From the NCBI RefSeq assembly GCF_028768465.1, contig NZ_CP118225.1, forward strand, positions 2,151,001 through 2,215,000: DNA of 64,000 nucleotides. Reading direction: 5' to 3'. The stretch comes from Rhodopirellula sp. P2 (GTDB taxonomy: Bacteria; Planctomycetota; Planctomycetia; Pirellulales; Pirellulaceae). How positions within the stretch are numbered: the stretch's first letter is position 1; the number at the start of each line of letters is the position of its first letter. The notes below the pieces were generated by a model. The model was given only the letters and a program-made list of their open reading frames with translations, ran no database searches and was not told the origin of the DNA. The translations under genes and the position numbers were made by a program. Below are positions 1 through 8,678 of this stretch, piece by piece.

Positions 1-372
1 CAATTGGTTTCACGAGGGTGTCTCAGAATGCAATGGATGCATGTCAAAATGAATGCAGCATGCTCTGAGATGACTCGGCGGTTGCTGGATGAGGAGACTC
101 CCCTGCCCCGTGAAACATCCCGCGAGGCGCGTTTTGCGGGACTTCAGACGCGGAAGGCTATGCCGATTTTGACGACGGTCCAGGCGCCCGCACTTTCGTT
201 CCAGTCCAGATTGGTCCTTTTCAGTTGTTTCGACTCGGGACGCCGCTAGTCTGAAACTTTGACTTTTGCAGACAATCGGCACGCTTCGTGCACCAACGGA
301 CATCGCCGCCTGGGCCGAACGAGCACCACCGGAAACAAACGGACTTTTGACCGCCATTTGGAGCCACCTTCC
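1..372. other. Left-edge intergenic stretch
   Basis: No gene is convincing here. Short open frames exist on both strands, but none has a plausible start with a ribosome binding site, a signal peptide or a recognisable motif. The segment presumably holds the promoter and leader of the DUF1571 gene that begins at 373. Confidence 0.5.
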
Positions 373-1569
373 ATGCCGACCCCATCGCTGACTCACCGCC
401 TTCGACTGAAAAGCCTTTTTGCGTCCTCACTGGCACTGTCGTGTGTCGCGTTGGGATCGCTGTCTGGCCCGCAAGAGGTTTGTGCTGACGAAAGTACTTC
501 AGCGTCCCAGCAGACTGCCCACGTTGGCAATTTTGATGATGGACGAGTGTCGGTGCAGAAGATTGCTGTGGAAGACGCCACTGACCAGTTGGCCAAGCAG
601 GCAATCGCCGAGCTGGGATTGGACGATTCAAACGTCATCCAGCAAGTGTCGGCCACATCGCCGGTGACATCGCCGGTGACATCGTTCTCCGCGAAAGAGA
701 CCTTGGTTCCGTTGATGGACGCGAAGGGCACCGCCGGCAATCCGGATGATCATCGATCAACCCCACCAATCGCCGATCATCCTTTGGGTTGGGCGCTCGG
801 GTTTGCCCAGGCCCATGCTGACCACATTCGTCAACACGTCAGCGACTACAGTTGCAAGCTGATCAAACGCGAACGGATTGATGGCGTTTTGCAGACGCCT
901 CAAATCATGGACGTGGCGGTTCGAGTGGAACAAGCCAACGAGCAAGGTGATGTCTCGCCGATGTCGGTGTTTCTGCAGTACCAGTCACCACGCACCCTTC
1001 GTGATCGTCGTGTGCTCTACATCGAGGGCGAGAACGAAGGCAAAGCCCGGGTTCGAAAAGGCGGTGGAGCACTGAGCTACCTCGTGTTGTCGATTGATCC
1101 ACATGGTCGGCAAGCCAAAGAACAAAGCAACTACCCGATCACGGACATTGGATTTGACAAGATCATGAACCGTTTGATCGGGTTGATCGAATTCGACATG
1201 GAGAATGATCCCAGCGGTGACAACACCGAAGTGACCTACTTTCGCAACGCCCGGGTGATGGGCCGTCCAGCCACGCACATTCAAATCGTTCATCCAACCC
1301 AGGAAGGCGGGGTCACATTCCATCGTGCCAACGCGTTCATCGACGACGAACTGCACGTGCCGATTCGTTTGGAGGTCTACGATTGGCCAGCTTCGGAAGG
1401 TGATTCACCTGAGTTGAAGGAAGAGTACACCTACGCGGATCTGAAGCTGAACGTCGGTTTGGCGGATGCCACGTTTGCATCGACTCGCTTGAAAGGCAAA
1501 CTGAACGGCCACGTTGGTCTGACCGAAGCCGATTCGAAAGTCAGTCCCAACGCCGTTGCCAAAGACTGA
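373..1569 (+). CDS. Secreted DUF1571 domain protein
   Basis: This 398-residue protein starts with a typical export signal (MPTPSLTHRLRLKSLFASS followed by a hydrophobic run, then a cleavage-like VCADES). That is why I take the ATG at 373 and not the longer open frame from 259. From about residue 136 to 375 it matches my memory of DUF1571, a planctomycete-enriched family of unknown function; recognisable stretches are SDYSCKLIKRERIDG, GFDKIMNRLIGLIEFDME and HVPIRLEVYDWP. A short duplicated TSPV coding repeat lies at 658-683. The gene converges on the minus-strand operon that ends at 1618. Its biochemical role is unknown; a periplasmic, lipoprotein-carrier-like fold is possible but I cannot show it. 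Confidence 0.85.
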   Translation: MPTPSLTHRLRLKSLFASSLALSCVALGSLSGPQEVCADESTSASQQTAHVGNFDDGRVSVQKIAVEDATDQLAKQAIAELGLDDSNVIQQVSATSPVTSPVTSFSAKETLVPLMDAKGTAGNPDDHRSTPPIADHPLGWALGFAQAHADHIRQHVSDYSCKLIKRERIDGVLQTPQIMDVAVRVEQANEQGDVSPMSVFLQYQSPRTLRDRRVLYIEGENEGKARVRKGGGALSYLVLSIDPHGRQAKEQSNYPITDIGFDKIMNRLIGLIEFDMENDPSGDNTEVTYFRNARVMGRPATHIQIVHPTQEGGVTFHRANAFIDDELHVPIRLEVYDWPASEGDSPELKEEYTYADLKLNVGLADATFASTRLKGKLNGHVGLTEADSKVSPNAVAKD

Positions 1570-1617
1570 TGTTCCTGGCAGCTTTGTCGGGGACACACGG
1601 GACACAAGCTGATTTCG

Positions 1618-4600
1618 TCACTTCTCGGTTCCTGTCGCTGCCTCGGGTGGTGCCAGTTGGTTGAGACTCTTCAGGTAAGCGACCACATCGGCGAGTTCGG
1701 ATTCAGACAATGTTTTGTCCAAATCGCTGGGCATGGTCGAGACGATGCTCGGGACCATTTCTTCAATGTCGTCATGAGCAATCGCAACTGGTTCACCGGT
1801 TTGTTGCTGCAGGTGCAATGCGTCGCTGGTTTCGCGTGCAATGAGTCCCGTGAGAACACGCCCGTCAACGGTCAAGACTGAGTACGTTTCGTAATCACGC
1901 ACGATTGTCGCCGACGGAAACACGATCGATTCCAGCAGGTCACGGTCGGCACGATTCGCTCCAATTGTCGTCAGGTCGGGACCGATTTGACCGCCCTTGC
2001 TGCCAACGCGATGGCAAGTGGCACATTTCGACTTTTCGGAAAAAAACAGCTGACGCCCTCGTTCAGCGTCACCTTGTGAGAGTTTGGGGAGCAGTCGGTC
2101 GAGCCGTGCCAGTCGTGCTTGTGTTTCTCGTTGAATGCGATCGAGCAACTCGTTTGCTTCGGGCAACAGATCGCGTGGGTACCGCATGATCGTGTCTGAA
2201 AACTGGGTTGGCGTGAGGCTCGTCAGGCTTCGGGAGTCTTTCATCGCCGTCAGAAAAGCCTTGGCAACGTCTGGATTTTGTGAACGTTGAAACGGGCGAA
2301 TGAGTTCTTGCAATTGGGATGGGGGCACCGAAGCCAAACGGGGTGCTAGCTGAATCAGCTGCGATTCGCTGAGCCCCGAGCCACCAATTTTCTGCGCTGC
2401 CGTGAGTCCTTCCTGGGGACTGCCGTCGAGCAGACCAAGAAGCAAAGCGAGCGAGAAGTCGGTCAGTCGACCATGCTCCTCCGACGCCGCTTCGATCGCA
2501 GCGACACGCAGCGGGACAGGGATCGATTCATTGGCACCCATCTGGTTCAGTTGACTGCGAAACCGATCGGATCTGATGGCGGACAGCGCTGCCAGCGTGC
2601 GTTCGAATCGATCCCTTTGTTCTGGAGGCGACGAGACGGCTGAATTCGAATTTTGGGAAGCTGCAGCGGCCTCGTTCAGCAGTCGTTTCAACGGTTCGAT
2701 CCAGCTGTCGTGCAAGGTTACGTCGCGACCGTCAGCGATCGCCGCCAGCAAGAGGTCATATGTTTGGCGGGGCGTGTTGGAGGCACCGAGCAAGCGGCCT
2801 ATCAGCGAACCAACGGAATCATCGCTGAGCGAGCGTGTCGTCAGCTTGCGAATCACAACTTGGTTTCGCTCGGCTGATTGGGGGCGTTTCAGCAGTTCAG
2901 CGATCACCACCACCGAATGAAGACTCCATTCCGGGTGACGACTGAAAATCTCAGCAGCGGCTCGTTGCAACTCGGGATCGTCTGCCGCGGCCAATGGAAC
3001 GACCTCCTCCACCGTCAGGTTCCCGCTATCCATCTGGTCCAGCGCAAAGAGTGTTCCGCGTTGGACGTTTGCGTTGTTCGCTGCCAGCCCCACGCGAGTT
3101 TTTTCCGGATCGTCGATTTCAATCATTGCGTAGACAAGGGCGTGTTCCTCGGTGCGGTCGCCGGCGTTGTTCAATGCCTCCAGCAACGCGGGGACGGCCT
3201 TGGCGTCACCAAGACGACCGAGAGCTGTGGCGGCCTCTCGACGAATGGGTGGTTCGTCGTGCTGAATCATTTTCAGCAGCCGCCCGAGTGCTGCTGGATC
3301 AGGGTAGGTGGCAATGCTTCGACATGCCGCCTGTCGCACACTGGGGTGCCGGTCATCGAGTGCTTGTCGGATCGCCGCACGCGCCTCGTTCCATGTCGAG
3401 CTGATCATGGCATGGTGTTGCCTGTTTGACGCCGTGGTTTTGGCCGCCGTGGATGTCGGATGCGGCGTCGGTGGCCGATTTTTCTGCGCATTGCCGATGA
3501 TCCGCGTCAATGCCCAGACAGCGTTCCTGCGAGCCAGGGGCTCTGGATGGCCCAGGGTTTGTGTCAGTGACGGAACGATTGAATTCCCACGCTTGGCGCA
3601 CTCGGCAATCGCTCTTTCTCGCACTGCGAAACGCGAATCGGTTAGAAGCTTCACTGGCTCGGAATCTGCCTGCCCTGCCCAGTCGATTTGATTGCCTCGT
3701 GGATCCCCGTGCTTCGTCGCTGTGCGGCGTCGCACCCGGTAGATTCCACCCTGCACGTCGGGTTTGGCGAACTGGGATGTTGGGCAACCGCGATAGAACC
3801 ATCCCCCCGTGTCGACCACCAGCAAGCTGCCGTCGGCGTCCTCGGTCACATCGGTCGGGTGGAAGTCGCGGCTCTGGCATGTCAGGAATTCTCGTTGCGA
3901 TGCACGGAACGAGGCACCGTCTCTGTGCAGCTGAATCCGGACAACTTTGCCACTGTTGAAGAAGGTTGCGAACAGGTTGTCTCGCCAGTCAGCGTCCAGT
4001 ATGCCGCTGCGATAGCGTGTCGTTCCGGAGACGGCCACATGGCCAAAGTGATGAACCGCGCCCAGAACGTCGCCTGTGACTTTGAGTTCGGACAGGACCT
4101 GCTCGCGATGCGGGTACGCTCCACCATGCAACCAATGGACCAGGCAATCGGCGCGAGGACGTGTCTCAAAGATGTTCACTGTCCCCAGCATCTCACCTTC
4201 GTCGGTGAAGTCCACTTCGACAGGATTGTCCATTCCGCCCCCGCAGTGAATGCGAACGTCGGAGCCATCAGGGAAGCACGAGAAGAGATACGAACCAAAG
4301 CGTTGACTGGTGATTGTTCCTTCGGCGTCCTTGATTTCGTGGCCATGGTATCCGTCGCACCAATGCAGTCGCCCATCGGGGCCAAGAACGCAGCCATGAA
4401 TGCTGGCCGCGTTCCCTGTGTACCCGAACTTGTCGACAATGACTTCTCGCTGGTCGGCCACGCCATCGCCATCGGTGTCTTCCAGTCGCCAAATGCTCGG
4501 CGGCGAGGCAACGTAGAGAGCACCGTCGTGCCACGCACCGCCCATGGGGAAAGTCATGTTGTCCGCGAAGACGGTGCTCTTGTCGAATCGTCCGTCGGCA

Positions 4601-5031
4601 TTGGTGTCTTCCAGCAGGCGGATGGAGTTGGGAAGGTGCTCTTCCAATTCCTCGGCGGTCATGTTCACGCCCGCGTTCTCACACACGAACATCCGGCCTT
4701 GGTCATCCAGCGTGGCGAACGTGGGGTGCTCCACCAGTGGTGGGCCTGCGGCGAGTTCGACCGTGAATCCATCCGGAACGTGGATCTCGGGCGGATTGAA
4801 TTCCTGCAGTGGTTGGAGAACAGCGGCCCGTGGAGATTGGGCGGAGACGCAAGCGTGTGGTTGCAGCCACGCACACCCGGCGAGGAACACGATCACGCAA
4901 CACAGGCGGAGAAATCGCTGTCTTTTTTTCTTCAGGGCAGCAAGATCGTGATCAGGAATTGCATCCGTCCTCTTTTGCAGCAGCGGCGAACAGTTCATTG
5001 GTTGGGGGTCCAGTGTTGATTCGTGAGACAT
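1618..5031 (-). CDS. PVC-type membrane-bound dehydrogenase with HEAT repeats and C-terminal cytochrome c
   Basis: A 1137-residue exported protein. A hydrophobic segment at residues 41-58 (LRLCCVIVFLAGCAW) follows a basic stretch and acts as signal or anchor. Residues about 75-440 form a glucose/sorbosone-dehydrogenase-type beta propeller with repeated DxDGDG-like turns (LEDTNADGRFDKS, LEDTDGDGVADQ). The middle has HEAT-like helical repeats (AVWALTRIIG, AATALGRLGDAKAVPALLEAL). The C-terminus is the PVC-type haem domain, with the single haem motif CATCH near residue 1000 and the conserved PSATIVRDYETYSVLTVDG segment. This architecture is typical of planctomycetes and is presumed to oxidise sugars in the periplasm. 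The start codon overlaps the sulfatase stop by one base (TGATG), so it is the last gene of the operon. Confidence 0.9.
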   Translation of the reverse strand: MSHESTLDPQPMNCSPLLQKRTDAIPDHDLAALKKKRQRFLRLCCVIVFLAGCAWLQPHACVSAQSPRAAVLQPLQEFNPPEIHVPDGFTVELAAGPPLVEHPTFATLDDQGRMFVCENAGVNMTAEELEEHLPNSIRLLEDTNADGRFDKSTVFADNMTFPMGGAWHDGALYVASPPSIWRLEDTDGDGVADQREVIVDKFGYTGNAASIHGCVLGPDGRLHWCDGYHGHEIKDAEGTITSQRFGSYLFSCFPDGSDVRIHCGGGMDNPVEVDFTDEGEMLGTVNIFETRPRADCLVHWLHGGAYPHREQVLSELKVTGDVLGAVHHFGHVAVSGTTRYRSGILDADWRDNLFATFFNSGKVVRIQLHRDGASFRASQREFLTCQSRDFHPTDVTEDADGSLLVVDTGGWFYRGCPTSQFAKPDVQGGIYRVRRRTATKHGDPRGNQIDWAGQADSEPVKLLTDSRFAVRERAIAECAKRGNSIVPSLTQTLGHPEPLARRNAVWALTRIIGNAQKNRPPTPHPTSTAAKTTASNRQHHAMISSTWNEARAAIRQALDDRHPSVRQAACRSIATYPDPAALGRLLKMIQHDEPPIRREAATALGRLGDAKAVPALLEALNNAGDRTEEHALVYAMIEIDDPEKTRVGLAANNANVQRGTLFALDQMDSGNLTVEEVVPLAAADDPELQRAAAEIFSRHPEWSLHSVVVIAELLKRPQSAERNQVVIRKLTTRSLSDDSVGSLIGRLLGASNTPRQTYDLLLAAIADGRDVTLHDSWIEPLKRLLNEAAAASQNSNSAVSSPPEQRDRFERTLAALSAIRSDRFRSQLNQMGANESIPVPLRVAAIEAASEEHGRLTDFSLALLLGLLDGSPQEGLTAAQKIGGSGLSESQLIQLAPRLASVPPSQLQELIRPFQRSQNPDVAKAFLTAMKDSRSLTSLTPTQFSDTIMRYPRDLLPEANELLDRIQRETQARLARLDRLLPKLSQGDAERGRQLFFSEKSKCATCHRVGSKGGQIGPDLTTIGANRADRDLLESIVFPSATIVRDYETYSVLTVDGRVLTGLIARETSDALHLQQQTGEPVAIAHDDIEEMVPSIVSTMPSDLDKTLSESELADVVAYLKSLNQLAPPEAATGTEK

Positions 5032-6488
5032 CAGAAATCGCGAAAGGGGCCGCGTGGTTCAGCGGCTTCCATCTCGCGAAGCCAGTGGGCGTAGCGTTCT
5101 TTGACCATCGCGAGGATCTCAGGGCGTGACTCAGAAAGGTCGTGCTGTTCGGCGATGTCATCTTGGAGATGGAACAGGCCGCCTTGTTTGCCCATCTGAA
5201 CCCACTTCCATTGGCCCACTCTCGCTCCGATCTGATCGCGGCGTTTCCAGAACATTTCTCTTCTAGGAGAAACCGACTCGCCACGAAGGGTGGGCCACCA
5301 ATCGAATCCGTCGAGGACAACGCCTGCAGGTGGTTCCACACCTGCGGCCGCTGCAAAACTCGGCAGCAACTCCAGGCTGGTCAGGAATTCATCGTTCACC
5401 ACGCCGGCGGGAATCTCTCCCGCCGGCCAACGAACGATGCAAGGCACACGGATGCCACCCTCCCAGGTTTGAGCCTTGCGTCCTCGCAGCGGTGAGTTGT
5501 CCGCACCGCCACTGCCGCCGTTGTCGGAAAAGAAAACGATGATCGTGTTGTTGAGTCTCTGCTTTGCTTCCAACGCCTTCAGCATCTCGCCAATCGCTGC
5601 GTCCATGCAGGTGACTGCCGCCCGGTAGTCGCGACGACGAGCCTCGGGCGTGGTGACGGTTGCGGGTGAGCCGTAGCGATAACGGTCCGTGACTCTCGTC
5701 TCCACCTCGACGGGCGGGTACATCGCTTTGAATTGATCGGGGGCCTGCACCGAGGAGCGAATGGTTGGGTCCAGCGACGAGGAATTGTGCGGAGCGTTGA
5801 ACGGCACGTACAAGAAAAACGGCTCCTTGCCCGCGTGTTCATCCAGGAATCGCAGGGCCTCACGTTGAAACAAATGAGTGCAGTAGGTGCCCTTGTCGGC
5901 TTCTGACGGTTCGAGATTACGAACCATGCAGGGCACGCCGTAGCGTTCGTGCGTGAAGTAGTCGATGCCCGTGTTGACGAACCCATAGAAATCATCGAAG
6001 CCACGCGATGTTGGCAGCATCCTCTGGAGGGCACCCAAGTCCCACTTTCCAAAGATCCCACTCTTGTAGCCAGCCGATTGGAGCACGGTTGGGAGGATGA
6101 CCTCACGTTCGTCCATCCCGCCGATGCGTTCGAACGTCACGGCGTATTCTTCGGGCGTGTAGCGATGACCGTAGTCGGGAGCTTCGTTGCGGATCATGTC
6201 GTCGATCCCGTTTCGCTGCGGATAACGGCCCGTCAGCAAGCTGGCTCGTGATGGCGTGCAGGCGGGCCAAGCGACATAGAAATTTGTCAGTCGTGTGCCT
6301 TCCTTGGCAAGTCGATCCAGAGCGGGTGTGAGGATTCCGTTGCCCAGTTGCCCCAAGTCGTTGTATCCCTGGTCATCCGAGACGATCAGCAAGATGTCTG
6401 GACGATCTGCCACAGCGACTCCTGCTGCATGGAGCAACATCATTGCTGCCAGCAAGAAGTGGAGCGTCCAGGTTTGAATCGGTCGCAT
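5031..6488 (-). CDS. Secreted type I sulfatase
   Basis: Arylsulfatase-family enzyme that hydrolyses sulfate esters, probably of polysaccharides, in the periplasm or outside the cell. From the ATG at 6488 the 485-residue product begins with a clean signal peptide ending AAGVAVA before DRPDILLIVSDDQG, the metal-binding Asp pair. An in-frame ATG at 6575 would add 29 residues before the signal and overlap the upstream gene, so I prefer 6488. The sulfatase signature CTPSRASLLTGRYP is present; its Cys77 is the residue converted to formylglycine in this family. IVFFSDNGG is the second metal site. Neighbours upstream are a lyase and an epimerase, and downstream a dehydrogenase-cytochrome, which suggests desulfation coupled to sugar catabolism. 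Confidence 0.93.
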   Translation of the reverse strand: MRPIQTWTLHFLLAAMMLLHAAGVAVADRPDILLIVSDDQGYNDLGQLGNGILTPALDRLAKEGTRLTNFYVAWPACTPSRASLLTGRYPQRNGIDDMIRNEAPDYGHRYTPEEYAVTFERIGGMDEREVILPTVLQSAGYKSGIFGKWDLGALQRMLPTSRGFDDFYGFVNTGIDYFTHERYGVPCMVRNLEPSEADKGTYCTHLFQREALRFLDEHAGKEPFFLYVPFNAPHNSSSLDPTIRSSVQAPDQFKAMYPPVEVETRVTDRYRYGSPATVTTPEARRRDYRAAVTCMDAAIGEMLKALEAKQRLNNTIIVFFSDNGGSGGADNSPLRGRKAQTWEGGIRVPCIVRWPAGEIPAGVVNDEFLTSLELLPSFAAAAGVEPPAGVVLDGFDWWPTLRGESVSPRREMFWKRRDQIGARVGQWKWVQMGKQGGLFHLQDDIAEQHDLSESRPEILAMVKERYAHWLREMEAAEPRGPFRDF

Positions 6489-6562
6489 CAGGGGAATCTC
6501 ATGAGGGTTGGTGTTGGGGGGGGCTTGGACGGGGCCGTCGTTCAACGGCATGAACGATCCGC

Positions 6563-7636
6563 TCAGCGCAGCCATCGGTTGAGGTTCTCGCTAACAAATG
6601 CGTCGTCATGGAGATGAGGGTAGGCGGCGATCACACGATCGATCTCTTCTGACTGACCGCGGGAGAGGACTTCGTGGGGATCCAGGCACCATGTTCCAGT
6701 CAGCAAGCCTTGGCGACGCAGCACTTCGTGGATTCCGGGGATGCAGCCAGCAAACTGATTGGCGGCATCAAAGAACGCGGCATTGCAATCCGTGACCTGG
6801 ATGTTGCGGCTGAGTAGTTCCGACGGAATGTCGCCACCGCGATCCAGCACCGAGTGAATTTCATCGAGCAATTCAACGGCCTTGCGAGTCCACACGCACC
6901 AGTGCCCCAGCAGCCCGCCGCGAATCCGAACCAACTTCACCCCGTGGTCTGTGACAATGCGGTAGGGAGTCAGCAGGTCCGCGATGATGTTGTCGTCGTT
7001 TCCGGTGTAAAGAGTGATCGCGTCGTCCCGATCGGCGTCGCAAAGGGCGCGAACCACATCCAGCGTTTGATAACGGTTGAAGGGAGCCAGTTTGATTGCG
7101 ATGACGTTTTCAATTTCAGCGAACTCACGCCAGAATTCATACGGCAGCACACAACCACCGACGGCCGGTTGCAAGTAGAAACCGATCACGGGCATGACCT
7201 GGGCGACCTCTCGGCAGTGAGCAATCAGATCGTCGATGGAATCGTCGGCCAACGCCGCTAGACTCAACAGACACGCGTGGTATCGCTGAGAAACGGCGAA
7301 CTCCGCCTCGCGAATTGCCTGCTTTGTTTTCCCGCAAACACCCGCGACCTTGAATACTTCTCGGCCCTGATCACCGGCGTGTTCATCGATGACGTCCGAC
7401 GCCAGACGCAACACAGGTTCATACAGCGCGATGGATGGATCGCGGATGGCGAACTGGGTGGAATGAACACCAACGGCGATGCCACCGGCACCGGCATCGA
7501 TGTAATAACGAGTCAACGCGGTTTGGTATCGAGGATCGAATTGCCGATTGGCATCCAACGCCAAGGGTTGTGCCGGGATGACCATTCCCTGGCGGACGTT
7601 CGCGCGGATGGCTGGCGAGAGGTCACTGATCTGCAT
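6563..7636 (-). CDS. Dihydrodipicolinate synthase family (class I aldolase/lyase)
   Basis: A 357-residue TIM-barrel protein of the DapA/N-acetylneuraminate lyase superfamily. The Schiff-base lysine is probably K182 in ENVIAIKLAPFNRYQ, with the preceding-strand tyrosine Y154 in VIGFYLQPAVGG and the glycine-rich AGAGGIAVGVHST at residues 48-60. It is about 60 residues longer than canonical DapA, mainly through a C-terminal extension. True DapA is unlikely from the context: it lies four bases after the epimerase stop and ahead of a sulfatase, so a catabolic lyase for a 2-keto sugar acid is a better guess. No signal peptide is visible, so it acts in the cytoplasm. Confidence 0.85.
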   Translation of the reverse strand: MQISDLSPAIRANVRQGMVIPAQPLALDANRQFDPRYQTALTRYYIDAGAGGIAVGVHSTQFAIRDPSIALYEPVLRLASDVIDEHAGDQGREVFKVAGVCGKTKQAIREAEFAVSQRYHACLLSLAALADDSIDDLIAHCREVAQVMPVIGFYLQPAVGGCVLPYEFWREFAEIENVIAIKLAPFNRYQTLDVVRALCDADRDDAITLYTGNDDNIIADLLTPYRIVTDHGVKLVRIRGGLLGHWCVWTRKAVELLDEIHSVLDRGGDIPSELLSRNIQVTDCNAAFFDAANQFAGCIPGIHEVLRRQGLLTGTWCLDPHEVLSRGQSEEIDRVIAAYPHLHDDAFVSENLNRWLR

Positions 7637-7640
7637 CGGT

Positions 7641-8678
7641 TCAATAGGCTCCGTCGCTGACTTCGAAATGAGTGGGTTTGTTCAGCGAGCGACCGCCGGT
7701 CTTGACCCAATGAGCTTGCCAGCGCATCAGTTGCTCGGCGGAAACGGATGGCGGTCCAAGCAACTTGGTGGCTTGGGAGTTGTTGCTCAAGTAAGACGCG
7801 TCGCCCGGAGTGGTTGTGAACCGAACGGGCTTGTTCAGCAGTTCCCCGAGTTGCCGGGCAACGTCTTCGGTGAACAACGTTTCTGGTCCAGTGACATTGA
7901 GAATGTTTGCCGGTGAGGTGCAGTGTCCCAGGCACATCAACGCTTGTTGATTGGCATCGCCCTGCCAGATCACGTTGAAGGCTTGAGCGGAGTTGTCGAC
8001 GGGGTCACCGTTCCAAATCTTGGTGGCGATGTCGTGCAGCACGCCGTACCTCAGGTCGATCGAGTAATTGAGCCGGTACAGGCAGACGGGGGTTCCCCAC
8101 TCGAGGCTGCCGTACTCAAACATTCGTTCTCGCCCCAGGCACGATTGGGCGTACTCACCAATTGGCCCCGGCGGCGTGTCTTCGGTTGGTGGTTGATCCA
8201 CCGAAGCCAGCGGGTAAACACAGCCGGTGGAAAAGGCAACGATCTTGGAATCGCGAAAGTGATGGGCGACATTCGCAGGAACAATCGTGTTCATCGCCCA
8301 AGTCAGAGGTTCCTCGCCCCCGGTCCCGAATTTCCGGCCGGCCATGAACAGGACATTGGGCACGGAAGGAAGGTTGGCGACCGCGTCTCGGTCGAGCAAA
8401 TCGCACTGGATTGTTTTGACACCCGCTGATTCCAAGCGAGCCCGAGCATCCGCATCAGAAAAGCGTGCGACCCCCAACACGTTTTTACGCAAACCTGCTT
8501 TCTCAATGGCAGCGACAGCCAGTTGGCCCAAGCTGACGCCCATCTTCCCGGCGATCCCCAAGATGATCAGGTCGCCATCGAGTTGTCGCATGAACTCGAC
8601 CAACGCATCGCTCGGCCGGGCCAGCAAGGCATCCAGTTGAGTTTCGGATTCAATCCATTCAGGGAAATCGATCGTCAT
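7641..8678 (-). CDS. NAD(P)-dependent epimerase/dehydratase family protein (extended SDR-like)
   Basis: A 345-residue cytoplasmic Rossmann-fold protein. The nucleotide-binding glycines are in LIILGIAGKMGVS (G41, G44, G47), then the acidic CDLLDRD, NVLFMAGRKFG and the strand IVAFSTGCVYP. At the position of the usual YxxxK active site the sequence is Y176-A-Q-S-C180, so the catalytic lysine appears to be cysteine. The family assignment is firm, the activity is not. It overlaps the peptidase gene upstream by four bases (ATGA) and is followed after four bases by the lyase gene, so the three are almost certainly co-translated. It may oxidise or epimerise a sugar or sugar acid fed to that lyase. 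Confidence 0.82.
   Translation of the reverse strand: MTIDFPEWIESETQLDALLARPSDALVEFMRQLDGDLIILGIAGKMGVSLGQLAVAAIEKAGLRKNVLGVARFSDADARARLESAGVKTIQCDLLDRDAVANLPSVPNVLFMAGRKFGTGGEEPLTWAMNTIVPANVAHHFRDSKIVAFSTGCVYPLASVDQPPTEDTPPGPIGEYAQSCLGRERMFEYGSLEWGTPVCLYRLNYSIDLRYGVLHDIATKIWNGDPVDNSAQAFNVIWQGDANQQALMCLGHCTSPANILNVTGPETLFTEDVARQLGELLNKPVRFTTTPGDASYLSNNSQATKLLGPPSVSAEQLMRWQAHWVKTGGRSLNKPTHFEVSDGAY

Noticed and set aside
3688-5019. A 443-codon plus-strand frame
   Set aside because: It lies wholly opposite the PVC dehydrogenase gene, whose propeller and signal motifs are clear. The plus-strand product has no motif.
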